Part shown: positions 25,114 through 33,530 of the stretch, one piece after another
Numbering within the stretch: the first letter of the stretch is position 1
Layout: the number at the start of each line of letters is the position of its first letter
NCBI RefSeq assembly: GCF_026241165.1
Contig: NZ_JAPFQN010000003.1
Span: 62,001 to 126,000 of the forward strand
Direction of reading: 5' to 3'
DNA length: 64,000 nt
Source: Mangrovivirga halotolerans
GTDB taxonomy: Bacteria > Bacteroidota > Bacteroidia > Cytophagales > Cyclobacteriaceae
Translations under genes and position numbers: made by a program
The notes under the pieces: generated by a model
The model's input: only the letters and a program-made list of their open reading frames with translations
Databases searched by the model: none
What the model was told of the DNA's origin: nothing

Positions 25114-26028
25114 TCATAGTGATTTTCGATCTTTTGATCTGGGATCACTTATAAGATCCCCACTATGGAATTGGCCATTAATAGACCTTTCTCTCCAATA
25201 TTTTGTAGAATCATAATAGTCTTTTGATGTATCTATCCTGGAAATAAGAATATCTTTTTCATTCTTATTTAATTTACCTGTAATAACACCATCCGGTCTG
25301 ACCATAAAAGAGGGCCAACAGGATTCAGGTGCTGAGGTATTGCTAGCGCTTATATAAATATGATTATTTGCTGCATATGAAATCATTGTTGCAGGCATTG
25401 TGATTTCTGGATAAGTCGAGCCAGGATTTAAATCCCAATAGCTTTTATCAATAGGGTTTTGAATCTCTTTTAATTTTTGCGACGATAAATTTCCTGCATA
25501 GTATGAATGAAATACAATTTCCACTCCCATTAATTTTAATTGCCGATACAATTCAGGATATCGGTATTCATGACAAATCAAGACACCACATTTAATTTTA
25601 TTTATCGTAAAAGTAGTGAAGTGGTCTCCCGGTGTGAAGTGGGCTAATTCATCATTTAATTTGTCAGTGCCAGCACAAAACATTTTGTCGTACCGGTCAA
25701 CAATTTCCCCGGCTGTATTTATAATATATAAGGAGTTGTGAGGTTTGTCTGTTGAAGCTAAAGGGTGGGAAGATCCTAATATTACCCATATTTTCATTGC
25801 TTTTGAAAATTCCATTATTTCCCTGGTCGATTCTTTGAGTAAATTCCAATCGTAATTTTTAAAATTAATAAAATCAATGCCAGGGTACCCTGAAAGTGCA
25901 TTTTCAGGAAAATGGATTAAATCACAACCACTTTCTGACGCTTCTTTAATTTGAGAAATAATGTGTTTTTTATTACTCAAAATATCTGAGCTAACAGGAA
26001 ATTGACTAGTAGCAATTTGGATTTTCAT
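25114..26028 (-). CDS. Carbon-nitrogen hydrolase (nitrilase superfamily)
   Basis: The frame opens at 26070, but I select ATG 26028 because the nitrilase fold begins at once there (MKIQIATSQF); 304 residues. The catalytic triad is visible: Glu42 (HFPENALSGYPG), Lys115 (DRYDKMF) and Cys152 (VLICHEYRYPELYR). The family cleaves amides or nitriles, with omega-amidase and N-carbamoyl amidase members. The substrate cannot be deduced. A tight run of minus-strand membrane-protein genes surrounds it, with no clear pathway partner. The conserved ISASN segment near residue 246 and the last strand are intact. Confidence 0.92.
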   Translation of the reverse strand: MKIQIATSQFPVSSDILSNKKHIISQIKEASESGCDLIHFPENALSGYPGIDFINFKNYDWNLLKESTREIMEFSKAMKIWVILGSSHPLASTDKPHNSLYIINTAGEIVDRYDKMFCAGTDKLNDELAHFTPGDHFTTFTINKIKCGVLICHEYRYPELYRQLKLMGVEIVFHSYYAGNLSSQKLKEIQNPIDKSYWDLNPGSTYPEITMPATMISYAANNHIYISASNTSAPESCWPSFMVRPDGVITGKLNKNEKDILISRIDTSKDYYDSTKYWRERSINGQFHSGDLISDPRSKDRKSL

Positions 26029-26106
26029 TTGGGTATTAGTCAGGTTTATATAAATTTTTAGGTAACACAAGCCAAGTAGGTCTGCCTTTCTGTTATTTCA
26101 TTATAA

Positions 26107-27120
26107 TTATACATTCAATTTATCATTTACTGCGTTTACAAATTCCTGTTTTTGATCAATAAAAATACCTAAAGTCCTATATTTTATTTTCAGGCCGTAA
26201 TACCCATTAAAGACAGCTTCTTTTTTAAGATGAATTATTAAATTATGACTATCCAATTTGCCTAAAACAGAAAAGTTTTTGGCCGTTTTTTCCTCCGGAA
26301 GATCCCTGCTGCTGATTTCGATCGATTCTATGTTTGAAAAAGGTATTTCGGCTTCGTTGAATACCCCATATCGAAGAACAATTTTTTCTTCATCAATATA
26401 AGATGGGCGTTGAGGAATAGATTTTATAAGACCAAATATTTGGATACCACTATAGATGCTCAAAGCCGATAATATCCAGGCTACAGCAACATTCCATTTG
26501 ACAAGTAATATATGTAGAATGAATGTCTCGCTTATAATTAATAAAATAATGATTGATAAAAGGGCAATCGAACCACCAGATTTATGGAAAGAAAACTGAT
26601 TTACTTTTAATTCAGGAGATTTCCATTTGAAAAAACCATAATATATTATTGCTATTTCAGCTGCAAAAGGCTTAAGGAAAGGGTTGGGAATGATCTCTTT
26701 ACATGTTTTTAATAATGCTTCGTAAAAATCAGGAGTATCAGATGTGTTTTTCTTTAATTGAAGGAATGCTATTCTTACTTTATAAATAACATAGGAAATG
26801 AGTACTATTTCGAAAACAGGAAGAGCATAAACCTTGAAAAACTGTAAATAATACTGGTTCTTTTCAGGTATTATCAAAAATCCGATGACTGTACAAAGGA
26901 TTAGAACCGGAACTAAAGTAGTTAGGGGTATTTTTGTTTTTCTTATTGTAAAAAAATAAGCTACAGGGATTGTGATCAACAGATCAAAAATAATTGCCTT
27001 TGAAAGAATTGAATCAGCGCTATGAAGATCAATTTTATAACTTAAAATAACAATACCTATTAGTAGTAAAAATGGTATCGAGATTTTAAGAATTCTTAGA
27101 TGGTTAAAGATTAGACTCAT
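26107..27120 (-). CDS. Membrane protein with C-terminal PH-like domain, 337 aa
   Basis: The N-terminal 240 residues carry seven or so hydrophobic segments, arranged as two blocks (residues about 10-105 and 180-235) around a basic cytoplasmic loop. The last 95 residues (from EEKIVLRYGVFNEAEIPFSNI) resemble a PH-like bacterial domain: a run of short beta strands with a basic surface ending in a C-terminal helix. No functional motif is apparent and I know no named family. It lies close to the nitrilase gene. Role unknown. Confidence 0.65.
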   Translation of the reverse strand: MSLIFNHLRILKISIPFLLLIGIVILSYKIDLHSADSILSKAIIFDLLITIPVAYFFTIRKTKIPLTTLVPVLILCTVIGFLIIPEKNQYYLQFFKVYALPVFEIVLISYVIYKVRIAFLQLKKNTSDTPDFYEALLKTCKEIIPNPFLKPFAAEIAIIYYGFFKWKSPELKVNQFSFHKSGGSIALLSIIILLIISETFILHILLVKWNVAVAWILSALSIYSGIQIFGLIKSIPQRPSYIDEEKIVLRYGVFNEAEIPFSNIESIEISSRDLPEEKTAKNFSVLGKLDSHNLIIHLKKEAVFNGYYGLKIKYRTLGIFIDQKQEFVNAVNDKLNV

Positions 27121-27215
27121 TATTTAATAACTTAATAGATCTTTATAAAATTAGTCAGTTAAGAATTTAAGGCGAAAGGTTTTAAACTTTATTTGATAAG
27201 TGGTTTAAAATGATT

Positions 27216-27584
27216 TTAACTGACTCTGTAGGTGTTTTTAAGAGAAATAATGCTGATGATTAACAAGGTTAGTAAAATAAAATTTTCTCCTGAAAGAACT
27301 AACATCACATATCCATAAGAATAGAAGTCATACCCTAGAGAAAGCAGGACTAAAATCAAAATTACAATTAAATATTTCAAGACATATTTAGAGCCACTTA
27401 AAATCAAATAAGCAAAAATAAGAGCGGTGATCCCACATAGTGTTTTTGTGAAAATCACATATTCAGGGAATTCAATAAGATTTTTGGTATGAGGATCTTT
27501 GAATACAATGGTGAGTACCTGAATGATATACATAGATCCAAGGATTAACCACAGAACACTTAAAATTATCTTTTTATATGCCAT
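27216..27584 (-). CDS. Small four-helix membrane protein, 122 aa
   Basis: Four hydrophobic segments (residues about 5-25, 45-63, 69-88 and 93-115) fill nearly the whole chain, with little soluble sequence between them. There is no conserved motif I recognise. It is probably an inner-membrane protein. It is the first of the minus-strand block that ends near 20.8 kb and is divergent from the DUF1206 gene. Coding is supported by the uninterrupted, uniformly hydrophobic frame. Confidence 0.65.
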   Translation of the reverse strand: MAYKKIILSVLWLILGSMYIIQVLTIVFKDPHTKNLIEFPEYVIFTKTLCGITALIFAYLILSGSKYVLKYLIVILILVLLSLGYDFYSYGYVMLVLSGENFILLTLLIISIISLKNTYRVS

Positions 27585-27793
27585 TGATTTTGGAACATAT
27601 CAGAAAGAAAGAAGTTTTTTAATTCTTAAAAATTTATTTGTAGTCTACATAATTGTAGAAATAACTCTACAGTTAATCTCCATTATTCTTAATTATCTTC
27701 ATTTATTTAATGTATTAGGCAAGTGATCGATTTTTGCATATCAAAGTAATGACTCCCATAATAGGAGAATATTTACTATTAAAATATACGAAG

Positions 27794-28582
27794 ATGGACG
27801 ATAAAAAAGAAAAATTAGCGAGGTTTGGGATAGCGACAAAGGGATTTGTTTACTGCCTTATTGGAGTTTTAACAACTATGGCAGCTATTGGAATGGGTGG
27901 TAAAGCTACCGGGTCGTCCGGAGCTCTTGAGTCGATAGCAGGAGGAACCTTTGGGAAAATTTTGCTAGGTATAACAGTTGTGGGATTATTGGGTTATATA
28001 TTCTGGAGGATGATCCAGGCTTTTGAAGATCCTGAGAATAAGGGTTCCGATTTTAAAGGGATAGCCAGAAGAACGGGATACTTTTTTAGTGGATTATTTT
28101 ATGGTTTTCTGGCATTTACTGCTATGGAAATTCTTATGGGTTCACAATCAGGCGGTGGATCCGGAAGCAATGAAACAATTGTTGCTAAATTATTAAATCA
28201 ATCGTTTGGTCAGTATTTGGTTGGTGGATTAGCTTTAGTATTCTTTGGGAAAGCAATTTATCAATGGTACCGAGCATTTTCTGATAAATTTAAAAGTAAG
28301 GTTAAGGAAAGTGGCCTGGATCAGAAAGCCCGCGATCTGCTTATTAATTCGGGTAAAATTGGTTATATATCGAGAGGTGTTGTTATAGCAATTATCGGAT
28401 ATATGACACTCAGAGCAGCAATAACCGCAAGCTCATCACAAGCTGGAAGTACTAAAGAGGCTTTTCATTTCATTCAAAATGAATTCGGTACCTTTTTACT
28501 TATTTTGATAGCAGTAGGGTTATTTGCATACGGAGTATTTATGTTCGTCAAAGCTCGTTACAGAAGGATGGTATCTGTTTAA
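27794..28582 (+). CDS. DUF1206 family membrane protein
   Basis: The open frame extends upstream to a TTG at 27734, but ATG 27794 gives the usual DUF1206 start (MDDKKEKLARFGIATKGFVY). The 262 residues contain three repeats of a two-helix unit, each beginning with a G-x-x-x-R/K-G pattern (FGIATKGFVYCLIG; IARRTGYFFSGLFYG; SGKIGYISRGVVIAIIG). That is the DUF1206 arrangement; six membrane helices are expected. The family is often found next to stress proteins and its function is unknown. It is followed closely by a DUF4235-like gene and then by the MCE transporter genes. Confidence 0.88.
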   Translation: MDDKKEKLARFGIATKGFVYCLIGVLTTMAAIGMGGKATGSSGALESIAGGTFGKILLGITVVGLLGYIFWRMIQAFEDPENKGSDFKGIARRTGYFFSGLFYGFLAFTAMEILMGSQSGGGSGSNETIVAKLLNQSFGQYLVGGLALVFFGKAIYQWYRAFSDKFKSKVKESGLDQKARDLLINSGKIGYISRGVVIAIIGYMTLRAAITASSSQAGSTKEAFHFIQNEFGTFLLILIAVGLFAYGVFMFVKARYRRMVSV

Positions 28583-28598
28583 TTAAAAAAGTTTATAA

Positions 28599-28838
28599 AT
28601 GAAAATCACAAAAAATCAAATTATATATACAGCAGGAGCATTTTTAGTTAGTTATGGAGTAAAAGCAGGGTTAAAATATGGTTACAAAAAGATATATGGT
28701 AAAAAATTACCTGATAATCCTGAGAAAAGCGGAATAGATGCTACGCAAGCAATAATCTGGACCGTGGGAATCTCCGCTCTGGGAGGTTTGGCAAAGCTTC
28801 TGTATCGCAAAAATATGTATTCTTTAAAGGAAAGTTAA
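28599..28838 (+). CDS. Small membrane protein, DUF4235-like, 79 aa
   Basis: This 79-residue protein has an N-terminal hydrophobic stretch (YTAGAFLVSYGVKAGLKYG), a conserved-looking loop with the GKKLPDNPEKSG segment, and a second hydrophobic stretch (AIIWTVGISALGGLAKLLY) ending with a basic R-K. The pattern of two helices around a G-x-x-P-x-x-P loop resembles DUF4235. It lies 16 bases after the DUF1206 gene and is probably co-transcribed with it. A weak hairpin follows before the transporter genes. Confidence 0.7.
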   Translation: MKITKNQIIYTAGAFLVSYGVKAGLKYGYKKIYGKKLPDNPEKSGIDATQAIIWTVGISALGGLAKLLYRKNMYSLKES

Positions 28839-28883
28839 TTTTTCATCATTAAATTATAAGTATTGATGCTTATCTACAAGTTT

Positions 28884-28908
28884 CCGGCAAACTCAATGCC
28901 GGTTGTTT
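28884..28908 (+). terminator. Weak hairpin between the DUF4235-like gene and the MCE transporter genes
   Basis: CCGGCA (28884-28889) pairs with TGCCGG (28897-28902) around a seven-base loop, followed by TTGTTTG. The six-bp stem with an interrupted T tract suggests a leaky terminator. Confidence 0.4.
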
Positions 28909-28926
28909 GTCAATTAAAAATGATAT

Positions 28927-29718
28927 ATGAAAGTACCTTTTTCGGTTAAAAAAATTATCTATGTACATCTAGTAGAATTTTTTGATAAGGTAGGTCAGAT
29001 CGTACATTTTTCAGGCAGGTTTTTTAAGGACCTGTTTACCCCTCCTTTTGAATGGCAGGAGATTCTTAATCAGACATTTACATTAGGATATAAATCATTC
29101 CCGTTAATTGGTGTTACTGCTTTTATTGTCGGGACTGTATTTACTATGCAATCTTATCCTACGATGGCTTCCTTAGGAGCAACCTCCTGGATTCCTACTA
29201 TGATCTCGATATCTATTGTAAGAGAAATAGGGCCTCTAATAACAGCATTAATCTTTGCCGGTAAAGTCGGTTCGGGCATTGGTGCTGAGTTAGGATCAAT
29301 GAAGGTCACTGAGCAAATAGATGCGATGAAGGTTTCAGGGACAAAGCCTATAAATTATTTAGTAGTAACGAGAGTTATCGCAACTTCTCTTGCAGTACCC
29401 TTATTAGTTATTTATACAGATTTGATTTCATTTATGGGGTCTTACTTTGCTTTGAGCAGAGAAAAAGATATTACATTAAGTCTGTATTTAAATCAGGTAT
29501 TAAATTCTCTGGACTTTCAGGATGTTATTCCTTCAATATTTAAATCCTTTGTATTTGGTTTTGCTATTGGGATGGTTTCTTGTTATCAGGGCTTTTATGC
29601 TGATAAAGGCACTAAGGGGGTTGGTAAAGCAGCCAATACATCGGTGGTAATATCATCCTTTTTGATATTTCTTATTGACTTAATAATGGTACAGATAGTT
29701 AACTTTCTATTTAATTAA
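28927..29718 (+). CDS. mlaE: MlaE-type ABC transporter permease (lipid transport)
   Basis: This is the 263-residue permease of an MCE lipid transporter, with five or six helices. The conserved MlaE region is clear: REIGPLITALIFAGKVGSGIGAELGSMKVTEQIDAM (spanning residues about 99-134), including the E-G/Q-I-D-A motif that contacts the ATPase. The family moves phospholipids between the inner and outer membranes. It is the first gene of a three-gene set, with only 2 bases between its stop and the ATPase start. The periplasmic protein MlaC, MlaA and the STAS protein MlaB are not in this cluster. Confidence 0.94.
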   Translation: MKVPFSVKKIIYVHLVEFFDKVGQIVHFSGRFFKDLFTPPFEWQEILNQTFTLGYKSFPLIGVTAFIVGTVFTMQSYPTMASLGATSWIPTMISISIVREIGPLITALIFAGKVGSGIGAELGSMKVTEQIDAMKVSGTKPINYLVVTRVIATSLAVPLLVIYTDLISFMGSYFALSREKDITLSLYLNQVLNSLDFQDVIPSIFKSFVFGFAIGMVSCYQGFYADKGTKGVGKAANTSVVISSFLIFLIDLIMVQIVNFLFN

Positions 29719-29720
29719 TT

Positions 29721-30473
29721 ATGAAAGATAATATAGTCGTCGAGGCAGAAAATATAAAAAAATCCTTTGGAGATAATGTGGTGATCAAAGATATCAGTTT
29801 TAATCTCAAAGAGCTTGAACACCTTGCAGTTATGGGGCGTTCAGGGTCGGGGAAATCTGTACTAATTAAAAGCCTGGTAGGATTAATAGTGCCTGACTCT
29901 GGTAAATTAAATGTCCTGGGAGAAAATATTCTTGATATGGATGATGACGATATTGATGTTATCCGAAGACAGGTGGGATATTTATTTCAGGGTGGAGCTC
30001 TTTATGATTCTATGACGGTAGAAAGAAACATGAAATTCCCATTGCGTCGCCATCCTGATAAACCTTCAGAGTCTGAGATCAAAGACCTGGTAGATGAAAC
30101 ATTAGAAAACGTCGGTTTACTGGAGACAAAGAAAAAATATCCTTCAGAATTGTCAGGGGGAATGAAAAAAAGAATAGCATTGGCCCGGACATTAATCATG
30201 AGGCCAAAAATCATGTTATATGATGAGCCAACAACGGGCCTGGATATGATCACCTCTGCAGAAATTAGTGAACTCATTTTGAAAATGAGGGAAGAGTATG
30301 ATATTTCGTCAATAATTATTACTCATGATGTCTCCTGTGTTGAACTTACTTCAGACAGAGTGATAATTCTTGGAGAAGGAACTTCATTAGCTGAGGGTAC
30401 TTTTGAGGAACTCTCAAATTCAGAGGATAAAGATATCAGGTCATATTTCACTATGATCCATAAAAAGAAATAA
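29721..30473 (+). CDS. mlaF: MlaF-type ABC transporter ATP-binding protein
   Basis: This 250-residue cytoplasmic ATPase has Walker A at residues 39-46 (GRSGSGKS), the Q-loop at LFQGGALYDSMTV (residues 88-100), signature LSGGMKK at 144-150 and Walker B IMLYDEP at 164-170. The GGALYDSMTV stretch after the Q-loop and the GLDMITSA segment are typical of MlaF/MCE importers rather than of drug exporters. It powers lipid movement together with the permease (gene 2 bases upstream) and the MCE protein (gene 1 base downstream). Confidence 0.95.
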   Translation: MKDNIVVEAENIKKSFGDNVVIKDISFNLKELEHLAVMGRSGSGKSVLIKSLVGLIVPDSGKLNVLGENILDMDDDDIDVIRRQVGYLFQGGALYDSMTVERNMKFPLRRHPDKPSESEIKDLVDETLENVGLLETKKKYPSELSGGMKKRIALARTLIMRPKIMLYDEPTTGLDMITSAEISELILKMREEYDISSIIITHDVSCVELTSDRVIILGEGTSLAEGTFEELSNSEDKDIRSYFTMIHKKK

Positions 30474-30474
30474 A

Positions 30475-31434
30475 ATGAAAGATAAAATTAAATTAGGGCT
30501 GTTTGTTATTCTAGGAGTATTAATACTGATCCTGGGATTATATTTTATAGGAGCCCGGGAAAATTTATTTAGTTCCAGTTTAAAAGTTGAAGCTTGTTTT
30601 TCGAATGCTGCAGGTATTCAGAAAGGTAGTGAAGTGCAGTTTGTCGGAATTCATGTAGGTTCAGTTGAAGCAATTAATATAATTGATGATTCGACTGTTT
30701 GTCTTCGGATGAGAATTGATGAAGATCAGGCAAAATTCATTACTAAGGATGCCATTGCTCAAATCGGAAGCGAAGGCCTTATGGGAAACAAACTTGTGAA
30801 TATAACACCAGGTTCTGCTAAATCAGATAATATAGAAGATGGTGATAAGCTTTCAACAAAAGAACCAGTGAAGGTTGAAGCGATTATGGAAAGTGTAATG
30901 GAGAACAGTAAGAATTTAGAGAAATTCACTGCTAACCTTGCCAAGATTAGTGAAGATCTGCTTCAGGGAAAAGGTCTGGCAGGTAAACTTCTTACTGATA
31001 CTACTTCTGAAGTGAGGATTGAATCAATTATTACAGAAATGGAGTTAGTTGCCGGAAACCTTCATGATGTAAGTCGTGGAGCTGAAGATGTGGTCGATAA
31101 AATATCAAGTGGTCAGGGAACTCTTGGGAAACTGGTTTATGATGAATCCATGAGCAAGGATATGGATCAAATGATGGATTCTTTGAATCATGCTACGCAT
31201 AAACTAAATCTTACTTTAAAGAATTTATCTGAATTCAGTAAAAAGTTGAATGAAGGTGAAGGAGCTGCTGCAATGCTCGTTAATGATACGACGATGGCTC
31301 AAAACCTTAATAAAACCATTATTGAAGCTAAACAACGGAGTGTTGAGCTTGAAAAAACAATCGATATTATTAATGAAAGCTGGATATTAAATTTATTCAA
31401 TAAGAATAAAAATAATCCGGAGAGGGGAGAGTGA
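30475..31434 (+). CDS. mlaD: MCE-domain lipid-binding protein (MlaD-type)
   Basis: This 319-residue protein has one N-terminal membrane helix (residues about 5-25) and a periplasmic MCE domain (about 35-115: VEACFSNAAGIQKGSEVQFVGIHVGSVEAI; then IGSEGLMGNKLVNITPG). A long helical tail follows (about 120-319), with repeated GxGxxGKL-type motifs (GKGLAGKLL; GQGTLGKLV; GEGAAAMLV). MCE proteins form hexameric rings with a central lipid channel. The helical tail, longer than in E. coli MlaD, may extend into the periplasm. It starts 1 base after the ATPase gene. Confidence 0.93.
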   Translation: MKDKIKLGLFVILGVLILILGLYFIGARENLFSSSLKVEACFSNAAGIQKGSEVQFVGIHVGSVEAINIIDDSTVCLRMRIDEDQAKFITKDAIAQIGSEGLMGNKLVNITPGSAKSDNIEDGDKLSTKEPVKVEAIMESVMENSKNLEKFTANLAKISEDLLQGKGLAGKLLTDTTSEVRIESIITEMELVAGNLHDVSRGAEDVVDKISSGQGTLGKLVYDESMSKDMDQMMDSLNHATHKLNLTLKNLSEFSKKLNEGEGAAAMLVNDTTMAQNLNKTIIEAKQRSVELEKTIDIINESWILNLFNKNKNNPERGE

Positions 31435-31435
31435 T

Positions 31436-32365
31436 TTAACTCTCTCCGTTAGATTCTCCATTTTCTGATCCCCGGGTTATTGATATTGGCATTTCTGAAA
31501 GTTTTTCTCCGCCTTTTATACCAAAATCCAGTGTTCTGATTGGGAAAGGTATTGTAATGTCGTTCTCATCAAAGGTCTTCTTAATGAGTTTGACTGCTTT
31601 GTGCCGCATCGATAGGAATCCTGGTTGATCTGGATATTTTACCCAAAACCTGATATAGAAATTAATTGACGATGAACCAAATTCATAATAATCGAAAATC
31701 ATATTGTCCTGATCGATAACCCCCTCCATATTCGAAATGGCATCGCTGACAAGATCTTCCACTTTTTGCAGGTTATCTCCATACGATATACCTACCGCCA
31801 GGTCCACACGCCTTTTTCCAAGAATGCTATAATTATAAATACTGGACTGTAGAACGTCTTTGTTGGGAATATATACTTCTTGTCCCTGGAAGGTTTTAAC
31901 CACGGTTACACGCAAGTTAGTTCGCTGAATTGTACCCATGATATCTTTAATCTCTACGATTTCCCCTACATGAAATGGTCTTCTAAAGGCCAAAATAACA
32001 CCTGAAACAAAATTTGCTGCGATATCCTGAAAGGCGAAACCTAATGCCAGACCAACAATACCAACACCGGCTAGAGCAGAAGTTAAGGCTTTCTCAAGCC
32101 CTAAAACTCCGAGGATTATAAATAACCCAAACCCAATTATGGTATAATATAAAATTGTGGAAAACAGATTTCTTAATACTTCATTGGTTGATGTTTTTCT
32201 GAATATTTTATCAAATACTTTACTGCTCATTTTAGCCAGGAAAATGAACAGAATTAATATAATAAGAGACAATACCATATTAGGTATTAAATCGATCAGT
32301 GCTTCGAGCCATGAGGTTAGCTTATCTGTTATTACACTTAATGCATTGTCTATTTTAATTTCCAT
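31436..32365 (-). CDS. Small-conductance mechanosensitive channel (MscS family)
   Basis: I choose the ATG at 32365 (MEIKIDNALS) rather than the upstream start at 32422, because the extra 19 residues are not conserved-looking and the MscS N-terminal helix follows at once; 309 residues. There are three membrane helices, with the pore helix ALAGVGIVGLALGFAFQDIAANFVSG as in MscS TM3. The beta domain (GEIVEIKDIMGTIQRTNLRVT) and the alpha/beta domain follow. It opens under membrane tension and relieves osmotic downshock. It converges on the MCE gene, whose stop lies 1 base away. Confidence 0.93.
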   Translation of the reverse strand: MEIKIDNALSVITDKLTSWLEALIDLIPNMVLSLIILILFIFLAKMSSKVFDKIFRKTSTNEVLRNLFSTILYYTIIGFGLFIILGVLGLEKALTSALAGVGIVGLALGFAFQDIAANFVSGVILAFRRPFHVGEIVEIKDIMGTIQRTNLRVTVVKTFQGQEVYIPNKDVLQSSIYNYSILGKRRVDLAVGISYGDNLQKVEDLVSDAISNMEGVIDQDNMIFDYYEFGSSSINFYIRFWVKYPDQPGFLSMRHKAVKLIKKTFDENDITIPFPIRTLDFGIKGGEKLSEMPISITRGSENGESNGES

Positions 32366-32628
32366 ATCAGTTTCTTTTGTGAGAGTGTAGTTAATGCCAT
32401 TTTTCTGTGCAATTCTATCCACATAAAAACCCCGAGATTTCCACGAAAAATGTAACTCTAAATTATCTGTCAGATAAATTATTAGTAAATCATCTTAAAA
32501 ACAAGTTATAGAACTTTATAATAACGCATTCAATTGATTTTCATTATCTGCCTTTTTGAAACCTCTATTATGGCATGGTTTTTCCACTTTTATAAGTGAA
32601 GAATTAATGAATTAAAATATATATCGAT

Positions 32629-33192
32629 ATGAAAGTTTTAAATAATAAAAAAGTAGCTGTTTTATTAACTGATGGATTTGAAGAGGTTGAATTTACTAAA
32701 CCTATGGAAGCCTTGATGAATTCAGGTGCTGATGTAGAAGTTATTGCACCAGAAGGTAAGAAGGTGAAGTCCTGGGATCATGATCATTGGAGTCGTGAGT
32801 ATGATGTTGATAAAAATCTTGATGAAGTAAATTCTGATGATTATAACGCTTTAATGCTACCAGGTGGAGTAATGAATCCTGATAGTTTAAGAATGAATGA
32901 TAAAGCAGTTGAGTTTGTGGGAGGTTTTTTTGAAAAAGGAAAACCAATAGCAGCAATTTGTCACGCTCCGCAATTACTGATAGAAACAGGAGCCTTAACT
33001 GGTCGTGAAATGACTTCTTACCCGTCATTAAAATCTGATATTAAAAATGCAGGTGCCAGATGGGTTGATAAAGAAGTTGTCGTAGATCAGGGGCTTACTA
33101 CAAGTAGAAATCCTGATGATATTCCTGCATTCATTGATAAAATGATAGAGGAATTTGCCGAAGGAAAGCACGAAAGACAGAAGACAATTTAA
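32629..33192 (+). CDS. DJ-1/PfpI family glutamine-amidotransferase-like protein
   Basis: This is a 187-residue cytoplasmic protein with the DJ-1/PfpI fold. The nucleophilic-elbow Cys111 lies in AAICHAPQLL with His112 next to it, and Glu18 (GFEEVEF) is the residue that lowers the Cys pKa in this family. It matches the YhbO/PfpI group, which are stress-induced glyoxalase, deglycase or chaperone-like enzymes; the exact activity is disputed. It is followed 56 bases later by a CsbD-type gene and then a strong terminator, so the two probably form a stress operon. Confidence 0.93.
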   Translation: MKVLNNKKVAVLLTDGFEEVEFTKPMEALMNSGADVEVIAPEGKKVKSWDHDHWSREYDVDKNLDEVNSDDYNALMLPGGVMNPDSLRMNDKAVEFVGGFFEKGKPIAAICHAPQLLIETGALTGREMTSYPSLKSDIKNAGARWVDKEVVVDQGLTTSRNPDDIPAFIDKMIEEFAEGKHERQKTI

Positions 33193-33248
33193 GGTTTGTA
33201 GATAAACATCAATTAATCAATTCATTAAAATTAAAAAATAGAAATATT

Positions 33249-33440
33249 ATGGGCGCAACTGAAGATAAAATTAAAGGAAACTGGAACCAGGTTAAAGGTA
33301 AACTTAAAGAAGAATATGGAGAGCTTACCGATAACGAACTGGTATATGAAGAAGGTAAAGAAGACGAATTACTAGGTCGAATTCAGGAAAAAACCGGTAA
33401 GACCAAACAAGAAGTCAAAGAATTTATTGATAGTATCTAA
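33249..33440 (+). CDS. CsbD family stress-response protein
   Basis: This 63-residue hydrophilic protein has the CsbD signature from its N-terminus (NWNQVKGKLKEEYGELTDNEL, residues about 11-31) and the GRIQEKTGKTKQEVKEFI tail. CsbD-like proteins are small, highly charged and induced in general stress; no biochemical activity is known. It follows the PfpI gene in the same direction and ends 18 bases before a terminator. Confidence 0.92.
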   Translation: MGATEDKIKGNWNQVKGKLKEEYGELTDNELVYEEGKEDELLGRIQEKTGKTKQEVKEFIDSI

Positions 33441-33458
33441 TCTTTGAAAAAGAATGCT

Positions 33459-33491
33459 AAAAGAGGCAGCTTGGAAAAGCTGTCTCTTTTT
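33459..33491 (+). terminator. Intrinsic terminator after the PfpI-CsbD operon
   Basis: AAAAGAGGCAGCTT (33459-33472) pairs with AAGCTGTCTCTTTT (33477-33490), 14 pairs with one G-T, around a GGAA loop, followed by a T run. Confidence 0.92.
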
Positions 33492-33530
33492 ATTTAATGT
33501 TTCTTTAAAAAGTAATTTGAAATTTTGTGT

